From Fidelibacterota bacterium (GTDB lineage: Bacteria; Fidelibacterota; UBA8477; JABMPR01): a DNA stretch of 64,000 bases. The stretch covers positions 1 through 64,000 of the forward strand of contig JAJRSW010000011.1 in NCBI GenBank assembly GCA_024278595.1, read 5' to 3'. Position numbers and translations under genes: made by a program. The notes beneath the pieces are model-generated. The model was not told where the DNA came from and searched no databases. It worked only from the letters and a program-made list of their open reading frames with translations. Shown here in pieces: positions 17,164 to 26,449 of the stretch (positions are counted from its first letter, which is position 1; each line of letters starts with the position of its first letter).

Positions 17164-17454
17164 TGGTCATTAAATCCAAAATATTTTGCCTTTTTACAAA
17201 CTTGATGCCCCCGCAAAAAGGCCCTCCCCGACACGATTGTCGGGATCTTCTACTCGCAGCGATCGCAGAGCGTTGCATTGAGTCCTTCGGCTGAGCTCAG
17301 GAACCGCCCTTCGACTGAGCTCAGGAACCGCTGGCCGAAATGACGCAGAGTGTTGTTATTTATGAGTTTAGATGTGTTCGCTGTATGTGACTGTATTTAT
17401 ACGACTTAGGGTATATTTAATGCTTTCTCAGCTACTTTTTGCGGGTTCGTCAAG
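17164..17454 (+). repeat. Dispersed intergenic repeat, copy B (with inserted short repeats)
   Basis: Its ends match copy A at 11467-11659. The middle is different. It carries a CCCGACA/TGTCGGG hairpin near 17226-17243 and a tandem pair of 24-bp repeats (17284-17331, unit with CTGAGCTCAGGAACCGC). It occupies most of the 570-base gap between 16410-17066 and 17640-18890; I see no gene in that gap. Confidence 0.75.
17284..17331. repeat. Tandem pair of 24-bp 'CTGAGCTCAGGAACCGC' repeats
   Basis: Two head-to-tail copies (17284-17307 and 17308-17331) differ by one base. They relate in reverse complement to the 'CCTGAGC...GTCGAAGG' copy at 63258-63277. Confidence 0.85.
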
Positions 17455-17639
17455 CTTAAAATGTGAAGCATAGCTAACCATGCTGAGTTCAATAGAAGTA
17501 TAGCTCATGGTAAATATTTTAGGTGAAGTAATAGTGGGAAATATGAAGAATATACCGCGCATCTGGAGGTGAAGATGGTATTAGAGGTGACAGGTTGGAA
17601 GTCAGGGAGAAATAGTGGCGGTGATCAGAATGGTCGCAT

Positions 17640-18890
17640 TTATGTTTTGCGTTCTTTCTTTTTGGCAGCCGGGAAGAGAATATTGTTCAGGATCAATCGA
17701 TAGCCGGGGGAATTCCGATGTAACGACAGTTGGGTGGGAGGATCCCCGACAAAATGTTGATAGTCCTCCGGGTCATGCCCTCCCAGAAAAGTAAAGGTGC
17801 CCTTACCAGCCGAACCGTGGATATACTTGACCTGTTCCTGACCAGGGACATCCCCCATGACCACGATGTGTTTTTTGATCAATGACCGGCGAAAGCCAGT
17901 GGTCTGACCCATAAAGCCTTTGATCACACCCACATGATTCTGGGTAAGCATGGTGGGTACCGGATCCCACTTGGCTGAAAACTCAAACAAAGTGAAATAG
18001 TCAGCTTCAGCTCCCCGGGCTCGGGGTCGATCACTGGGTGGCTCATCAATATTACTGTATTCATAGACCATGGGGTCCGTGATCAGCTTGAAATTCTCAA
18101 AAGCCATGGTTTTGCCATAATCCAGCTTTGACTGGACCTGGGGATCCACAGGATCATGGTCATAAGGCGTCGCTACCATATCCACCCCTTCGGCGGACAG
18201 GGCAATGTCCAATGCGTCCGTAGCGCTGCACATGGCGAATAAAAAACCGCCGTTAAGAACGTAGTCACGGATCTGACGGGCAACTGCCTTTTTCTCCTCT
18301 GAGACACTGGTGAAACCGCGCAGGCTGGCAAAAGCCTCGTACTCAGCCTGCTGTTTCCGATACCAGGCCGCGTTGCGATAATTGCGATAGAATTTGCCGT
18401 ACTGTCCGGTGAAATCTTCATGGTGCAGATGCAGCCAGTCATATTCGCTGAGTTCGCCATCCAAAACCTCGGCATCCCAAATCACATCATATTCAACTTC
18501 AGCATATTCCAGCGCCAGGGTCACGGCATCATCCCAGGGTTGTTTCCCCGGTGGAGAATAAACCGCCACTTTAGGAGCCTTTTCCAGTAGGACGATATCC
18601 ATATTATTGGATTCAATAGTGGCATAGATATTCAGCTCCGCTCCGGCGGGTGCCAGCTCAAATTTCACATCTCTTAAACGCAGCTCGCGGACGATCTCGG
18701 TGTAATTATTCACCAGAAAGCTGCCACCCCGATAATTCAGCAACCACTCAATATCGATGTCGCGTTCCAGAATCCAGAAAGCCACGCCATAAGCTTTTAA
18801 ATGATCCGTTTGGCTTTCATCCATGGGAATGAGGATCTTTTGGGAGAAGAGGGTGCTGAGGAGGAGGCTGAAAAAAATTATTCGTTTCAT
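17640..18890 (-). CDS. Secreted protein of the type often labelled 'asparagine synthetase B', probably GATase1-like
   Basis: The 416-residue protein has a signal peptide (cut after TLFS, Gln at +1), then KILIPMDESQTDHLKAYGVAFW and EWLLNYRGGSFL. Homologues with this opening are often annotated as asparagine synthetase B, but I see no glutaminase or PPi-motif of AsnB and an exported AsnB makes no sense. The middle (VAVYSPPGKQPWDDAVTLALEYAEVEYDVIWD, YVLNGGFLFAMCSATD) looks like a class I glutamine-amidotransferase fold, as in DUF4159. It closes the operon that contains DUF4159 and DUF4175. Confidence 0.7.
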   Translation of the reverse strand: MKRIIFFSLLLSTLFSQKILIPMDESQTDHLKAYGVAFWILERDIDIEWLLNYRGGSFLVNNYTEIVRELRLRDVKFELAPAGAELNIYATIESNNMDIVLLEKAPKVAVYSPPGKQPWDDAVTLALEYAEVEYDVIWDAEVLDGELSEYDWLHLHHEDFTGQYGKFYRNYRNAAWYRKQQAEYEAFASLRGFTSVSEEKKAVARQIRDYVLNGGFLFAMCSATDALDIALSAEGVDMVATPYDHDPVDPQVQSKLDYGKTMAFENFKLITDPMVYEYSNIDEPPSDRPRARGAEADYFTLFEFSAKWDPVPTMLTQNHVGVIKGFMGQTTGFRRSLIKKHIVVMGDVPGQEQVKYIHGSAGKGTFTFLGGHDPEDYQHFVGDPPTQLSLHRNSPGYRLILNNILFPAAKKKERKT

Positions 18891-18898
18891 ATAGTTGG

Positions 18899-19198
18899 CT
18901 ACGATAAAGGGCCAAGACCTTTCTGATTTAAGAACACCGAACCAGGAATTCCGACTGAAGAAGTAGTTCCATAAACTACTCTCGTTGATCCTTGTTCAAT
19001 ATTCATGGAAATTTTATTTAAGCTCAGTCCCTCGATCATGAAATTGCCAAATTGATTATCATCCATGGGCATAAGGAAGTGCTTCGAAAATCGGTGTTCT
19101 CGGCCTGCCGGGCTGAGCTTGACCCCCGCCGACAGCGGTGGGAAAAGCGAAGACCTGAGCGAGGAAAAAAGATCGGAAACAGAGCGGACCAGGTTCAT
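18899..19198 (-). CDS. Possible small protein, coupled to upstream TPR gene
   Basis: A 99-codon ORF whose ATG overlaps the preceding stop (ATGA) and whose stop lies eight bases before the next start, so its position fits an operon gene. The composition is less convincing: a Ser/Leu-rich start (SVSDLFSSLRSSLFPPLSAG) with no domain I know. The C-terminal half (NFMIEGLSLNKISMNIEQGSTRVVYG) is more protein-like. It could be a real small protein, a remnant of a longer gene, or spacer. Confidence 0.4.
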   Translation of the reverse strand: MNLVRSVSDLFSSLRSSLFPPLSAGVKLSPAGREHRFSKHFLMPMDDNQFGNFMIEGLSLNKISMNIEQGSTRVVYGTTSSVGIPGSVFLNQKGLGPLS

Positions 19199-20283
19199 GA
19201 GCCGTCTCCAATCAGGCTGCGCAATCTGAGACGAACATCCTGGATCCCCAGATATCCCGAGTGCTGGGTAATGACCTCTTCATAGTACGGAATAGCCGCC
19301 TGGGGATCATGCGCCACAAATTGGAGTTGTTCACCACGCCAGATCAGCACATTGGCCCGCCAGTCTGAATCAGGAAAAGTTGCTAAAAACCGATCCATCT
19401 GTTCCACGGCAGCCGGTGTTTGATCCAAAGTCAACAATAGTTGAATGGCGCGCACGGCTGCTTCATCGGCAATGGAACTTGCCTCACCTCGAATGGTCAA
19501 TAGCAGGTCGATAGCTTCGGTTAATTTGTGTTGGCCGATCAACCGCTCGGCATTCAGATAGGTCAGAAGCTGAGGATCATCCAGTGCTCCATTCCCATCC
19601 AGCAAAGCCATGAGTTCCAGCCCATCATTAAATATAGGCGCAGCCGGTGAAGCAGCGCCGCTGAGATTAAGCAGTTCCTTTTTCAAGCCTGGCAGATCAA
19701 CCTGGTGGATCAATATCTTGATCCGGGAAACAATGATCTGAGCCTGGTCTTCATCCAGATTCAACCGGTGGGTCACATCTGCCAGTGCTTGGATGGCCCT
19801 GGTGGTATCGCCGCGAACCAACCAGGCATCAACCAGGCGTTTACCAGCTGACAATCTCAATTCCCGTGAACGGGCATTATTAAAAACTTGCTGGAAACCC
19901 CGAATGGCGCGGTCCACATCACCGTTGACCGTCAACTGTAATTCTGCCACCTTAAAGGAGGCCTGGAAAGCCTCTCGCGTGCTGGGCAGTAAAGTTTGCA
20001 AACTGTCGTATAGTTCCAGGGTGCGGGACAGGGAGGCGTCATTCCCAGTGACAAATTGAACATCCAGATCCAGGAATTGGTTCCCCTTGAAATAGCCGCT
20101 CAATGAGGGATAGCTGACCCTGGATTGCAGGCGATGTTCATAGCTTGAGGCCAGTTTCAGGAGTGCTTCGCCGGACTGATGCTTATCACGACTGTTGGTT
20201 GAAATAAACAGGTATAGATCAGCAGCATATTCCCAGGCCTGTTCGGCGGCCAGATCATCAGCAATGGAAGCCACATGCTTCAT
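19195..20283 (-). CDS. TPR protein, C-terminal portion separated by an in-frame TAA
   Basis: This 362-residue frame is helical-repeat protein (TPR-like, e.g. AWEYAADLYLFIS, GDVDRAIRGFQQVFNNA, PQAAIPYYEEVI). It is in the same frame as the ORF at 20338-21093, and only the TAA at 20338-20340 and about 18 further codons separate them. It has no signal peptide of its own, which fits the C-terminal part of one longer exported protein. Translation could restart at ATG 20283, where GGGGTGAG lies upstream. Its end overlaps the next small ORF by four bases. Confidence 0.75.
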   Translation of the reverse strand: MKHVASIADDLAAEQAWEYAADLYLFISTNSRDKHQSGEALLKLASSYEHRLQSRVSYPSLSGYFKGNQFLDLDVQFVTGNDASLSRTLELYDSLQTLLPSTREAFQASFKVAELQLTVNGDVDRAIRGFQQVFNNARSRELRLSAGKRLVDAWLVRGDTTRAIQALADVTHRLNLDEDQAQIIVSRIKILIHQVDLPGLKKELLNLSGAASPAAPIFNDGLELMALLDGNGALDDPQLLTYLNAERLIGQHKLTEAIDLLLTIRGEASSIADEAAVRAIQLLLTLDQTPAAVEQMDRFLATFPDSDWRANVLIWRGEQLQFVAHDPQAAIPYYEEVITQHSGYLGIQDVRLRLRSLIGDGS

Positions 20284-20337
20284 GGAACTACTCACCCCGC
20301 TGGAGAGTACGGTTTTAACACAGTCCGCATATTTTTT

Positions 20338-21093
20338 TTAATGGAGCAGTAACTTTGCCCGGGCCAGCAGGATCGGTTGATGAGGACCCGGCTTCAGCAG
20401 GATCTCATCAAAGCTAGTATTGATCAACTCGAAAGCACCATCATTCCCAAGCATTTTGATCAGTTGGTTGCTGATATGATCCAGCATCCCGGGATTCTGA
20501 TCCAGATGGGCCAGATACTCCCTGCTGGCCATTTGATAATTATGTTTGGCCGCGTGGATACGGGCCAGCTCAAATGCAAAAGCACCCTGATCGTTCAGTC
20601 TTGCTCTGCCAGCGGTCAATACCTGGATCGCCTCGTCAGTTGCCCCGGCCTGGAGCATGGCGTTGGTCACGGAGGTATACACAAATCGATCCGCAGGTTT
20701 TCTTTGGATGAGAGTTTCCCAATCGCGCTGGGCTTCCAGTTTACGTTCCAGCAGATACAATATTCGTCCCCGGTCCGCAGCCAGTCGTGTATTGCCAGAC
20801 TGAGTTTTGAGCAGGTCATCCAGGATCTGAAGCAGGGTTGGCGCGAATTCTTTACCTGGCATAAGATTGCTCACCCGAAAATAGAGATTACTATTCGCCG
20901 GATTTTTGTAGAGCAACTCCAGGTATAGATTGACCGCTTCCTCTATTTTTCCCAGTCTGGCCAAGGCAGCTGCACGCTGTTCCAGTTTTCGGTCGCTGGA
21001 TAAAAAGCTACGGGACTGGGATTGGGCTCCAAGTGAGACCGGATTTGTGAGTGCCAGCAACCAAAGCATGGTAAACAGGAAAATTCTTGTCAT
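20338..21093 (-). CDS. Exported TPR protein, N-terminal portion ending at a premature-looking TAA
   Basis: The 251-residue frame starts with a signal peptide (cut after SLGA, Gln at +1) and continues with TPR-like pairs (AALARLGKIEEAVNLYLELLYKNPAN, AKHNYQMASREYLAHLDQNPG). It stops at TAA (20338-20340) after ARAKLLLH, then continues in the same frame as 'KKYADCVKTVL' into 19195-20283. Without that codon the protein would be about 632 residues. CAA or GAA to TAA is a single change. The gene follows DUF4175 in the operon. Confidence 0.8.
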   Translation of the reverse strand: MTRIFLFTMLWLLALTNPVSLGAQSQSRSFLSSDRKLEQRAAALARLGKIEEAVNLYLELLYKNPANSNLYFRVSNLMPGKEFAPTLLQILDDLLKTQSGNTRLAADRGRILYLLERKLEAQRDWETLIQRKPADRFVYTSVTNAMLQAGATDEAIQVLTAGRARLNDQGAFAFELARIHAAKHNYQMASREYLAHLDQNPGMLDHISNQLIKMLGNDGAFELINTSFDEILLKPGPHQPILLARAKLLLH

Positions 21094-21192
21094 AGTTGTT
21101 GCCTGGCGTTCAAAACCCCAATCTGCCGCGGTATAGCTGTAAGCGAGGCAGGGTGACTATTCAAGGAATTATTCAGGCAGTTTTGAATTGGC

Positions 21193-24100
21193 TTATTCAT
21201 TCAGTTCGGCTTCCAGGCGGTTGAAATATTCTCTGATCAAAGCCTGCTCTTCCCGGCTGTAACTTTGTTTCAGGCTGAAGATAAGTTCCTCATATAGCTG
21301 GTTACGCGCTTCGCCCAGGTCTACTGGCAGGGATCCACTACCCAACCAGAGGGGGTTGTTCTCTGCGGTCTCTGACTTCCGCTTTTTGCTGAAATCCCGT
21401 TGTGTCGCCGAGCGTTGAGCATCCAGCAGGCGGCTAAGAATACGCTGCTGCTGCTCATGGATCTTTTGGGAGGGCCGTTTACGTCTTAATTCTTTGGCTA
21501 CTGCTTCCATTTCCTGGCCAATCTTCCCCAGATCACCCAACATACGGGTATCCGACCCCATGCCATTCTCTATCTGAGACAGCGCCTCCCGGAGCTGCAG
21601 TTGCTGCCGGGCCAATTGCTGCATCATGGAGGGACTACCCATCCCCATCTGCATCATGGTCTGTTGATTCAGACCCTGTTGTTGACCAGCCATCTGCTGT
21701 AATTGCTGCATGAAATTACTGAACCCACTGGCTTGTCCAGATTGCTGGAGTGATTCCATGGAATTAGCCAACTGGCGGGCCATTCTATTCAAGCTTTCAC
21801 GGGCGCTGGCCTGAGCTTGTGAGGATTTACGGGGATTTCGGGCTTCCAATTGCTCAATGGCTTCCTGCATATTCGCCTGGACTGCTCCCAGGGCTCGCCC
21901 CATGCTTGAAGAAACAGCAAATGTTTTTGTCCCCAACTCCTGCAGATCTGCTGATAATTGCTTAAGACCCTGCATAAGACCCATTTGAGCATCAGCATAG
22001 TCCCTGAGCAGGGAGCTTTGACGAGAGGTTTGGGCAGTGGGTTTTTCCAACTCCTCCTGGGTTTGTGATAAGCGTAAGGTCTTCAGGAGGGCTGAGCGAA
22101 ACTCTGACATGACCTCTGACATCATTTCCTGTTGCATATTCATCTGCATCTGACTGGATTGGGAGGCCAGCTCACTGAGTGATAGGCCCGCTTGATCTGC
22201 TGGTGGTTGAGCGTGAGACATCTGTCCCTGTTGCATGAGCGATGCCGCCTGATCCAGGTTTTCACTGATCTGCTCCCGGGCCATCTGTTCCTGGAGGTCT
22301 TGAACGCCTTGAGATGACAAATCTTCATGCTCATCCAGTAATTTTTCTAGATCTTCAGCCAGTTGCTGAGCCTTGTCAAAATCATCGCCGATCTGCTGTT
22401 CCTGTTGGGCAGCCTCTGACGGATCACTGTTCTCAAGATCAGCATTCAGATCTTCCTGCCGTTCGGCCAGGTCGTTCAGCCGGGTGGTCAATTCATCGAT
22501 CTTTTGTTCAATTTCCACTTGTTTGAAGATCTCCAGGGTTCGCTCGACACTTTTTTGAAAGTCCTCCATGGCTGCCTGAAAATCTTCCAGTGCCATTTCC
22601 ATCTCCCGTGGATCATCATGTTCCATGGCATCCTGTAAACGTTCCATGGCTTCTTTGAGCTCTGGTGTTATCAATTGCTCCATCAACTGTTGTAGTTCGG
22701 AGTATTTATCCAGGGTTTCATCGCTCATGAGATTTTGTTCTTCGGCAGAAGCCATCATCTCATCAAGTTTTTGACTGATGTTTTCCAACTGGTCTTTAAG
22801 CTGTTCAACCTGTTCCATGGCCTCACCGGCTTCCTGTTGCTGTTCCCAGGATAGATTGGGATCCTTTTGTACTTCCAAAGCCAATTCATCGACCTTATCC
22901 CGGATCTCCCTGACCAACTCCAGCACACTCTCCTGTTCCTGCTTTACCTGCTCATTTCCCTGGGCCAATTCCTCAAACATTTCATCCAGGGATGGCAACC
23001 GGGCCAACCATTTCTTACTGGATGCCTGACGGGGTCCATCCACAGTATTGTTATCCCAGACCGTAAACCAATATTGGATGGCGTCCTCAGGCATGATACT
23101 GATCTGGTTCAGGTCCCAGCGAAAATTAAATTCCAATGAAGCCAGGTCCGTTCGGGGGAGGTCGACACTTTGAACATAGCTACTTGTATCCGCCATGAGA
23201 TAATCGGGATGTTGGATCTGATAATTCAATTCCAGCCGGGAGAATCCAAAATCATCATCCAGCTTCAAGCGGATGGGGATCAGCATATTTTCGCCAATGA
23301 TCACATCCTGACCAGGGACCATAACCCGGATAATGGGCGCCACATCGGTGGCAACATACAGGGGGTAGACCAGGGGATCCAGATTTGAGACCCCTTCATC
23401 ATCAGTGAGCTCAAACCAGATCTGGTCTGCCTCCATCAAAGTAAATCCGGTTTTGAAGCGGTGACCTTCCAGCTGCACATCAATGGGTGCGGCTCCAGCA
23501 AAATTAAGCGCCGCTGATGCGATCTCTTTGGAAGCCAGGCCCTCGAAACTGATCCGCGATCCTTTGAACCCGCTAATATCCATAATATCTCTGGTATAGA
23601 TCTCCGCCGGCAAACGGGTATAAGCTGGCGGCCGAATTCGCACGCTTAGATCCTGAACCAGCGGCCGGTTAATGACCTGGACGCTCAAGGGGAGTGATTC
23701 GATCACATCCCAGGGTTCCCAGGGTCTCTGGTTCACGACCCGAACCGAAACGGTAAAGCTCCGCATAACATGATCGAGAGGGAAATTGAATTTTTGATCC
23801 GTCACTTGAACGGGGTAAATATTAGTATCTTTTTGCGTGGTGATGAACAGTTCAACCTGATCCACAGCACGACCTGCGATCTGCCCTTCGATAAGCAAAG
23901 AATCTCCAGCCAACACCCGTTCTGACTGGGTTTGCAAGACCAGGCTGAGTGGTAATGGATAATCGAACTGGACTTCCGGTTGACTCAGACGAACAAGGGC
24001 AGCATTGGTATTTTGAAAATTTATCACGTAGACAAGTAACAGGATCCCCACCCCAATAGCGCTGCGCTTCAGGTAGGTCGTGATCTTTGTTCGGGGAAAA

Positions 24101-24594
24101 AGCAGGCTTTCAGGCACCTGTTCAATGACCTTGATGCCAGCCTGGACAGCCGCCTTATGTAAGCTACTCGAGATACCGGCCTGGGGCTGCACGCTGTTTA
24201 ATTGGACCGCATTCAACACCCGGTCACCTACTTCAGGCAGCCGGTCACCAATGAAGCGCGCCAATTGCTCGGGGCTGGTTTCCTGCAAGCGCTGATCTTT
24301 CAGAAGCCAATAATTTAGCAGGATCCCCAACAGTGATAGAGCAGCGATCGCCCCCAAGGCGCTGAGGAGCATGGCTTTGATCTGGGGGTCAAAATAGCGA
24401 AAGCTCTCTAACCAGACAAAGATACTCACCATAACGGCCATGACTGCAAAGGTGATCAGACCCAGAACTGCTCCTTTTCCCCGGGCATTACTCCTGGCAT
24501 GGACCCCGAGTTTGAACAAACCCGAAGCGGGGGTCCGGACTCTGGAATCTTCTGATTGAGTGGCTCTGGTCATGGGATCAATGGGTAAACGCAT
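21193..24594 (-). CDS. DUF4175-family membrane protein with long Gln/Glu-rich coiled coil
   Basis: The 1133-residue protein starts with a cytoplasmic segment and two or three membrane helices (about 45-110 and 170-190). A periplasmic Ig-like region follows (about 200-500). A very long helical coiled-coil region (about 540-1050) is dominated by E, Q, L and M, with many QQ, MQ and DQ runs. This is the DUF4175 layout common in FCB bacteria, usually near MoxR/Bat-type genes and DUF4159. Function is unknown; a periplasmic scaffold is plausible. The start overlaps the DUF4159 end by 17 bases; an internal ATG seven codons later would remove the overlap. Confidence 0.88.
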   Translation of the reverse strand: MRLPIDPMTRATQSEDSRVRTPASGLFKLGVHARSNARGKGAVLGLITFAVMAVMVSIFVWLESFRYFDPQIKAMLLSALGAIAALSLLGILLNYWLLKDQRLQETSPEQLARFIGDRLPEVGDRVLNAVQLNSVQPQAGISSSLHKAAVQAGIKVIEQVPESLLFPRTKITTYLKRSAIGVGILLLVYVINFQNTNAALVRLSQPEVQFDYPLPLSLVLQTQSERVLAGDSLLIEGQIAGRAVDQVELFITTQKDTNIYPVQVTDQKFNFPLDHVMRSFTVSVRVVNQRPWEPWDVIESLPLSVQVINRPLVQDLSVRIRPPAYTRLPAEIYTRDIMDISGFKGSRISFEGLASKEIASAALNFAGAAPIDVQLEGHRFKTGFTLMEADQIWFELTDDEGVSNLDPLVYPLYVATDVAPIIRVMVPGQDVIIGENMLIPIRLKLDDDFGFSRLELNYQIQHPDYLMADTSSYVQSVDLPRTDLASLEFNFRWDLNQISIMPEDAIQYWFTVWDNNTVDGPRQASSKKWLARLPSLDEMFEELAQGNEQVKQEQESVLELVREIRDKVDELALEVQKDPNLSWEQQQEAGEAMEQVEQLKDQLENISQKLDEMMASAEEQNLMSDETLDKYSELQQLMEQLITPELKEAMERLQDAMEHDDPREMEMALEDFQAAMEDFQKSVERTLEIFKQVEIEQKIDELTTRLNDLAERQEDLNADLENSDPSEAAQQEQQIGDDFDKAQQLAEDLEKLLDEHEDLSSQGVQDLQEQMAREQISENLDQAASLMQQGQMSHAQPPADQAGLSLSELASQSSQMQMNMQQEMMSEVMSEFRSALLKTLRLSQTQEELEKPTAQTSRQSSLLRDYADAQMGLMQGLKQLSADLQELGTKTFAVSSSMGRALGAVQANMQEAIEQLEARNPRKSSQAQASARESLNRMARQLANSMESLQQSGQASGFSNFMQQLQQMAGQQQGLNQQTMMQMGMGSPSMMQQLARQQLQLREALSQIENGMGSDTRMLGDLGKIGQEMEAVAKELRRKRPSQKIHEQQQRILSRLLDAQRSATQRDFSKKRKSETAENNPLWLGSGSLPVDLGEARNQLYEELIFSLKQSYSREEQALIREYFNRLEAELNE

Positions 24595-25225
24595 AAATTA
24601 AAATATTGGTGCCCATCTCCAGGGCGGCCTGATGTTTTCGCACCCCATCCTGGTGAACTTCAAGATCTTCCCAGCCATCCCCCAGGTCTGATTCGTAGCT
24701 ATACAATACGATCATGCGACCCTGGTGAAAGAGAGCCAGGGCCTGGGGTGGTTTTCCATCATGCTCATGGATCTTTGGCAGCCCCCCGGGGAAGGAATAA
24801 TAACTATTAAAAAGCGGATGATCATAGGGGAGTTCCACCCATTCCTTTTTGGGGAAGACCCGTTTCATTTCCCGCCGGAAGGACTCATCCAGACCATAAT
24901 TATCGTCAGCATGGAGGAAACCCCCACTGCTGAGATAGTCGCGTAATTTGTGAACCTCTTCATTGCTGAATTTCAAGTTGCCATGGCCGGTGAGGTACAG
25001 GTAGGGGTGATTATAAAGGTCTGCATCATCAAGCTTGACCCGATACTCCTGTGGGTCAATACGGATGTTGGTATTGTCTGCAATAAAGCTGATCAGGTTG
25101 GGTAGTGAACTTGGGTTGGCATACCAGTCACCTCCACCATCATAGTGGAGTCGGGTGATGTGTAAATCCTGTCCCAGTAGTCCGGAGAGGATAAATAGCC
25201 CTGTCATGATTAAGCGTATTATCAT
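24578..25225 (-). CDS. DUF4159-family exported protein (GATase1-like)
   Basis: The 215-residue protein has a signal peptide (cut after GLLG, Gln at +1) and the full DUF4159 pattern: HYDGGGDWYANPSSLPNL, PYLYLTGHGN, LRDYLSSGGFLHADDNYG, and YDHPLFNSYYSFPGGLPKIHEH. The 'GGFLHADDN' block is the nucleophile-elbow region of glutamine-amidotransferase-like folds, but no Cys nucleophile is present, so it is probably not an amidotransferase. It is the first gene of the minus-strand operon with DUF4175. Function unknown. Confidence 0.92.
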   Translation of the reverse strand: MIIRLIMTGLFILSGLLGQDLHITRLHYDGGGDWYANPSSLPNLISFIADNTNIRIDPQEYRVKLDDADLYNHPYLYLTGHGNLKFSNEEVHKLRDYLSSGGFLHADDNYGLDESFRREMKRVFPKKEWVELPYDHPLFNSYYSFPGGLPKIHEHDGKPPQALALFHQGRMIVLYSYESDLGDGWEDLEVHQDGVRKHQAALEMGTNILIYAFTH

Positions 25226-25425
25226 CTTTAGCGAATACTCCCCACTAATTTCAGGCTGCGCATCTGAAAACCGACGCTATCAGATCTAATTATCAACTGT
25301 ATTTTCCCCATGGGTCATCCGGTCACGGATACCTGTCTTATTAATTATCTTCAACAACACGGTTTTAGCTTCATCCATACTTATCTGCATTCATCTGCGG
25401 TATTGTCTAAGTCATTCTTCAATTC

Positions 25426-25926
25426 TCAGACGACTTCCTTGATCATCCAGACACCGATCACTACCGTCATGGCGCTTTTGATCACCTTGGCAGCAATGGA
25501 ACCCATGAGGGCACCCATGGCGGCTCTCCGGGCACTGCTCTGGTCTTTACCTGCCTGTAATTCACCCCAGTAGGCACCCAGATACGATCCCAGGAACAGG
25601 CCAATAACAGCGCCTACTACAAAGAACAAGCTTCCTAGAATAATTGTTCCCACCAGTCCACCAATAATGGCCAGTATAGCTGAACGTTTTTCGGCACCGC
25701 TATATTTGGCGGCCAGACCGCCCAGAGCATACTCCATGATCTCCAGCAATAACATGATCCCCAGGATGATCAGAATTTCTGCTACAGAAATGAGTCCAAA
25801 ATCACCGACCCAGGCCCAGACAAAGATAAATCCCAACATAAGAAAGCTGCCGGGCAGGTTCAGCCAGATGGTCACAGCTGAAATAACAGTAAAGGTGATG
25901 ATCAGTAGCAATGCAATTACTTCCAT
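25426..25926 (-). CDS. DUF456-family membrane protein
   Basis: The 166-residue hydrophobic protein has four to five predicted membrane helices and Gly-rich segments (IIGGLVGTIILGSLFFVVGAVIGLFLGSYLGAYWGE), which are typical of DUF456. The family has no known biochemical role. It ends about 200 bases before the DUF4159 start, so it may have its own transcript. Upstream lies a 520-base divergent intergenic region. Confidence 0.9.
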   Translation of the reverse strand: MEVIALLLIITFTVISAVTIWLNLPGSFLMLGFIFVWAWVGDFGLISVAEILIILGIMLLLEIMEYALGGLAAKYSGAEKRSAILAIIGGLVGTIILGSLFFVVGAVIGLFLGSYLGAYWGELQAGKDQSSARRAAMGALMGSIAAKVIKSAMTVVIGVWMIKEVV

Positions 25927-26449
25927 AGCTAATGAAAGTAATGGAGAAGGATGCCAAAGTGGAGTGGTTTATTATTTTCCGGCCAGGGAGGTCTGGCAAA
26001 ATTAAATCCGAAATTTAATCGTTCCCCTAAGTCGTATTTGTCCCCAAATATTTCTTCTAAAATCAATAATCGTTATTTCTTGTTCGATATTAAATATGTT
26101 TTCAGGTACACATTTGGGGGATGAACCATTTTTTGGTTATCGAGACCTGACCGGTCTTCAATACTACCTGGCTGGGACCAAGGTTTATCTGGCTGAAGAG
26201 AATCGGTAGAGATAACGAAGTTGGGTGCTATTTTGAGGTAAAAACTGGGATAAAAGCTTAGGGCAACAGAGACAAGCAAATGCTAAACCCTGATGATTTC
26301 CCATCGTTTGGATAGAGTACTGAACCCGATTATATTTGCGCTATATCAAATACACTGATTAAGAGACCAGTATCTGTGTGCCATATCACAACTTTCGTAT
26401 CTAAATTTGATACTTTCGCTTGTCACTAACAACTAAGGAGGATACCAGG
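25927..26449. other. Divergent intergenic region with promoter elements and repeat copy C
   Basis: No gene is supported here. It contains the repeat copy at about 26141-26260, an AT-rich stretch, and an imperfect palindrome at 26397-26413 (arms GTATC/GATAC) just upstream of the large cargo gene's ribosome-binding site AAGGAGG (26435-26441). Confidence 0.5.
26141..26260 (+). repeat. Dispersed intergenic repeat, copy C (diverged)
   Basis: Matches copy D (49450-49576) through GGTCTTCAATACTACCTGGCT, AAGGTTT, TGAAGAGAA and the closing GGTAAAAACTGGGATAAAAG-like end. It lies upstream of the 1300-residue cargo gene. Confidence 0.65.

Noticed and set aside
17640-18890. Asparagine synthetase B
   Set aside because: The protein has a signal peptide and lacks AsnB motifs; the label appears to be a common misannotation.
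603-20340. Genome-wide recoding of TAA as an amino acid, suggested by two in-frame TAA codons
   Set aside because: TAA is the normal stop of several intact genes here, for example the cargo gene ending at 30349 and the barrel ending at 44413, so recoding is not supported.
22314-23388. Plus-strand ORFs opposite DUF4175
   Set aside because: Low-complexity shadows of the Gln/Glu-rich coiled coil.
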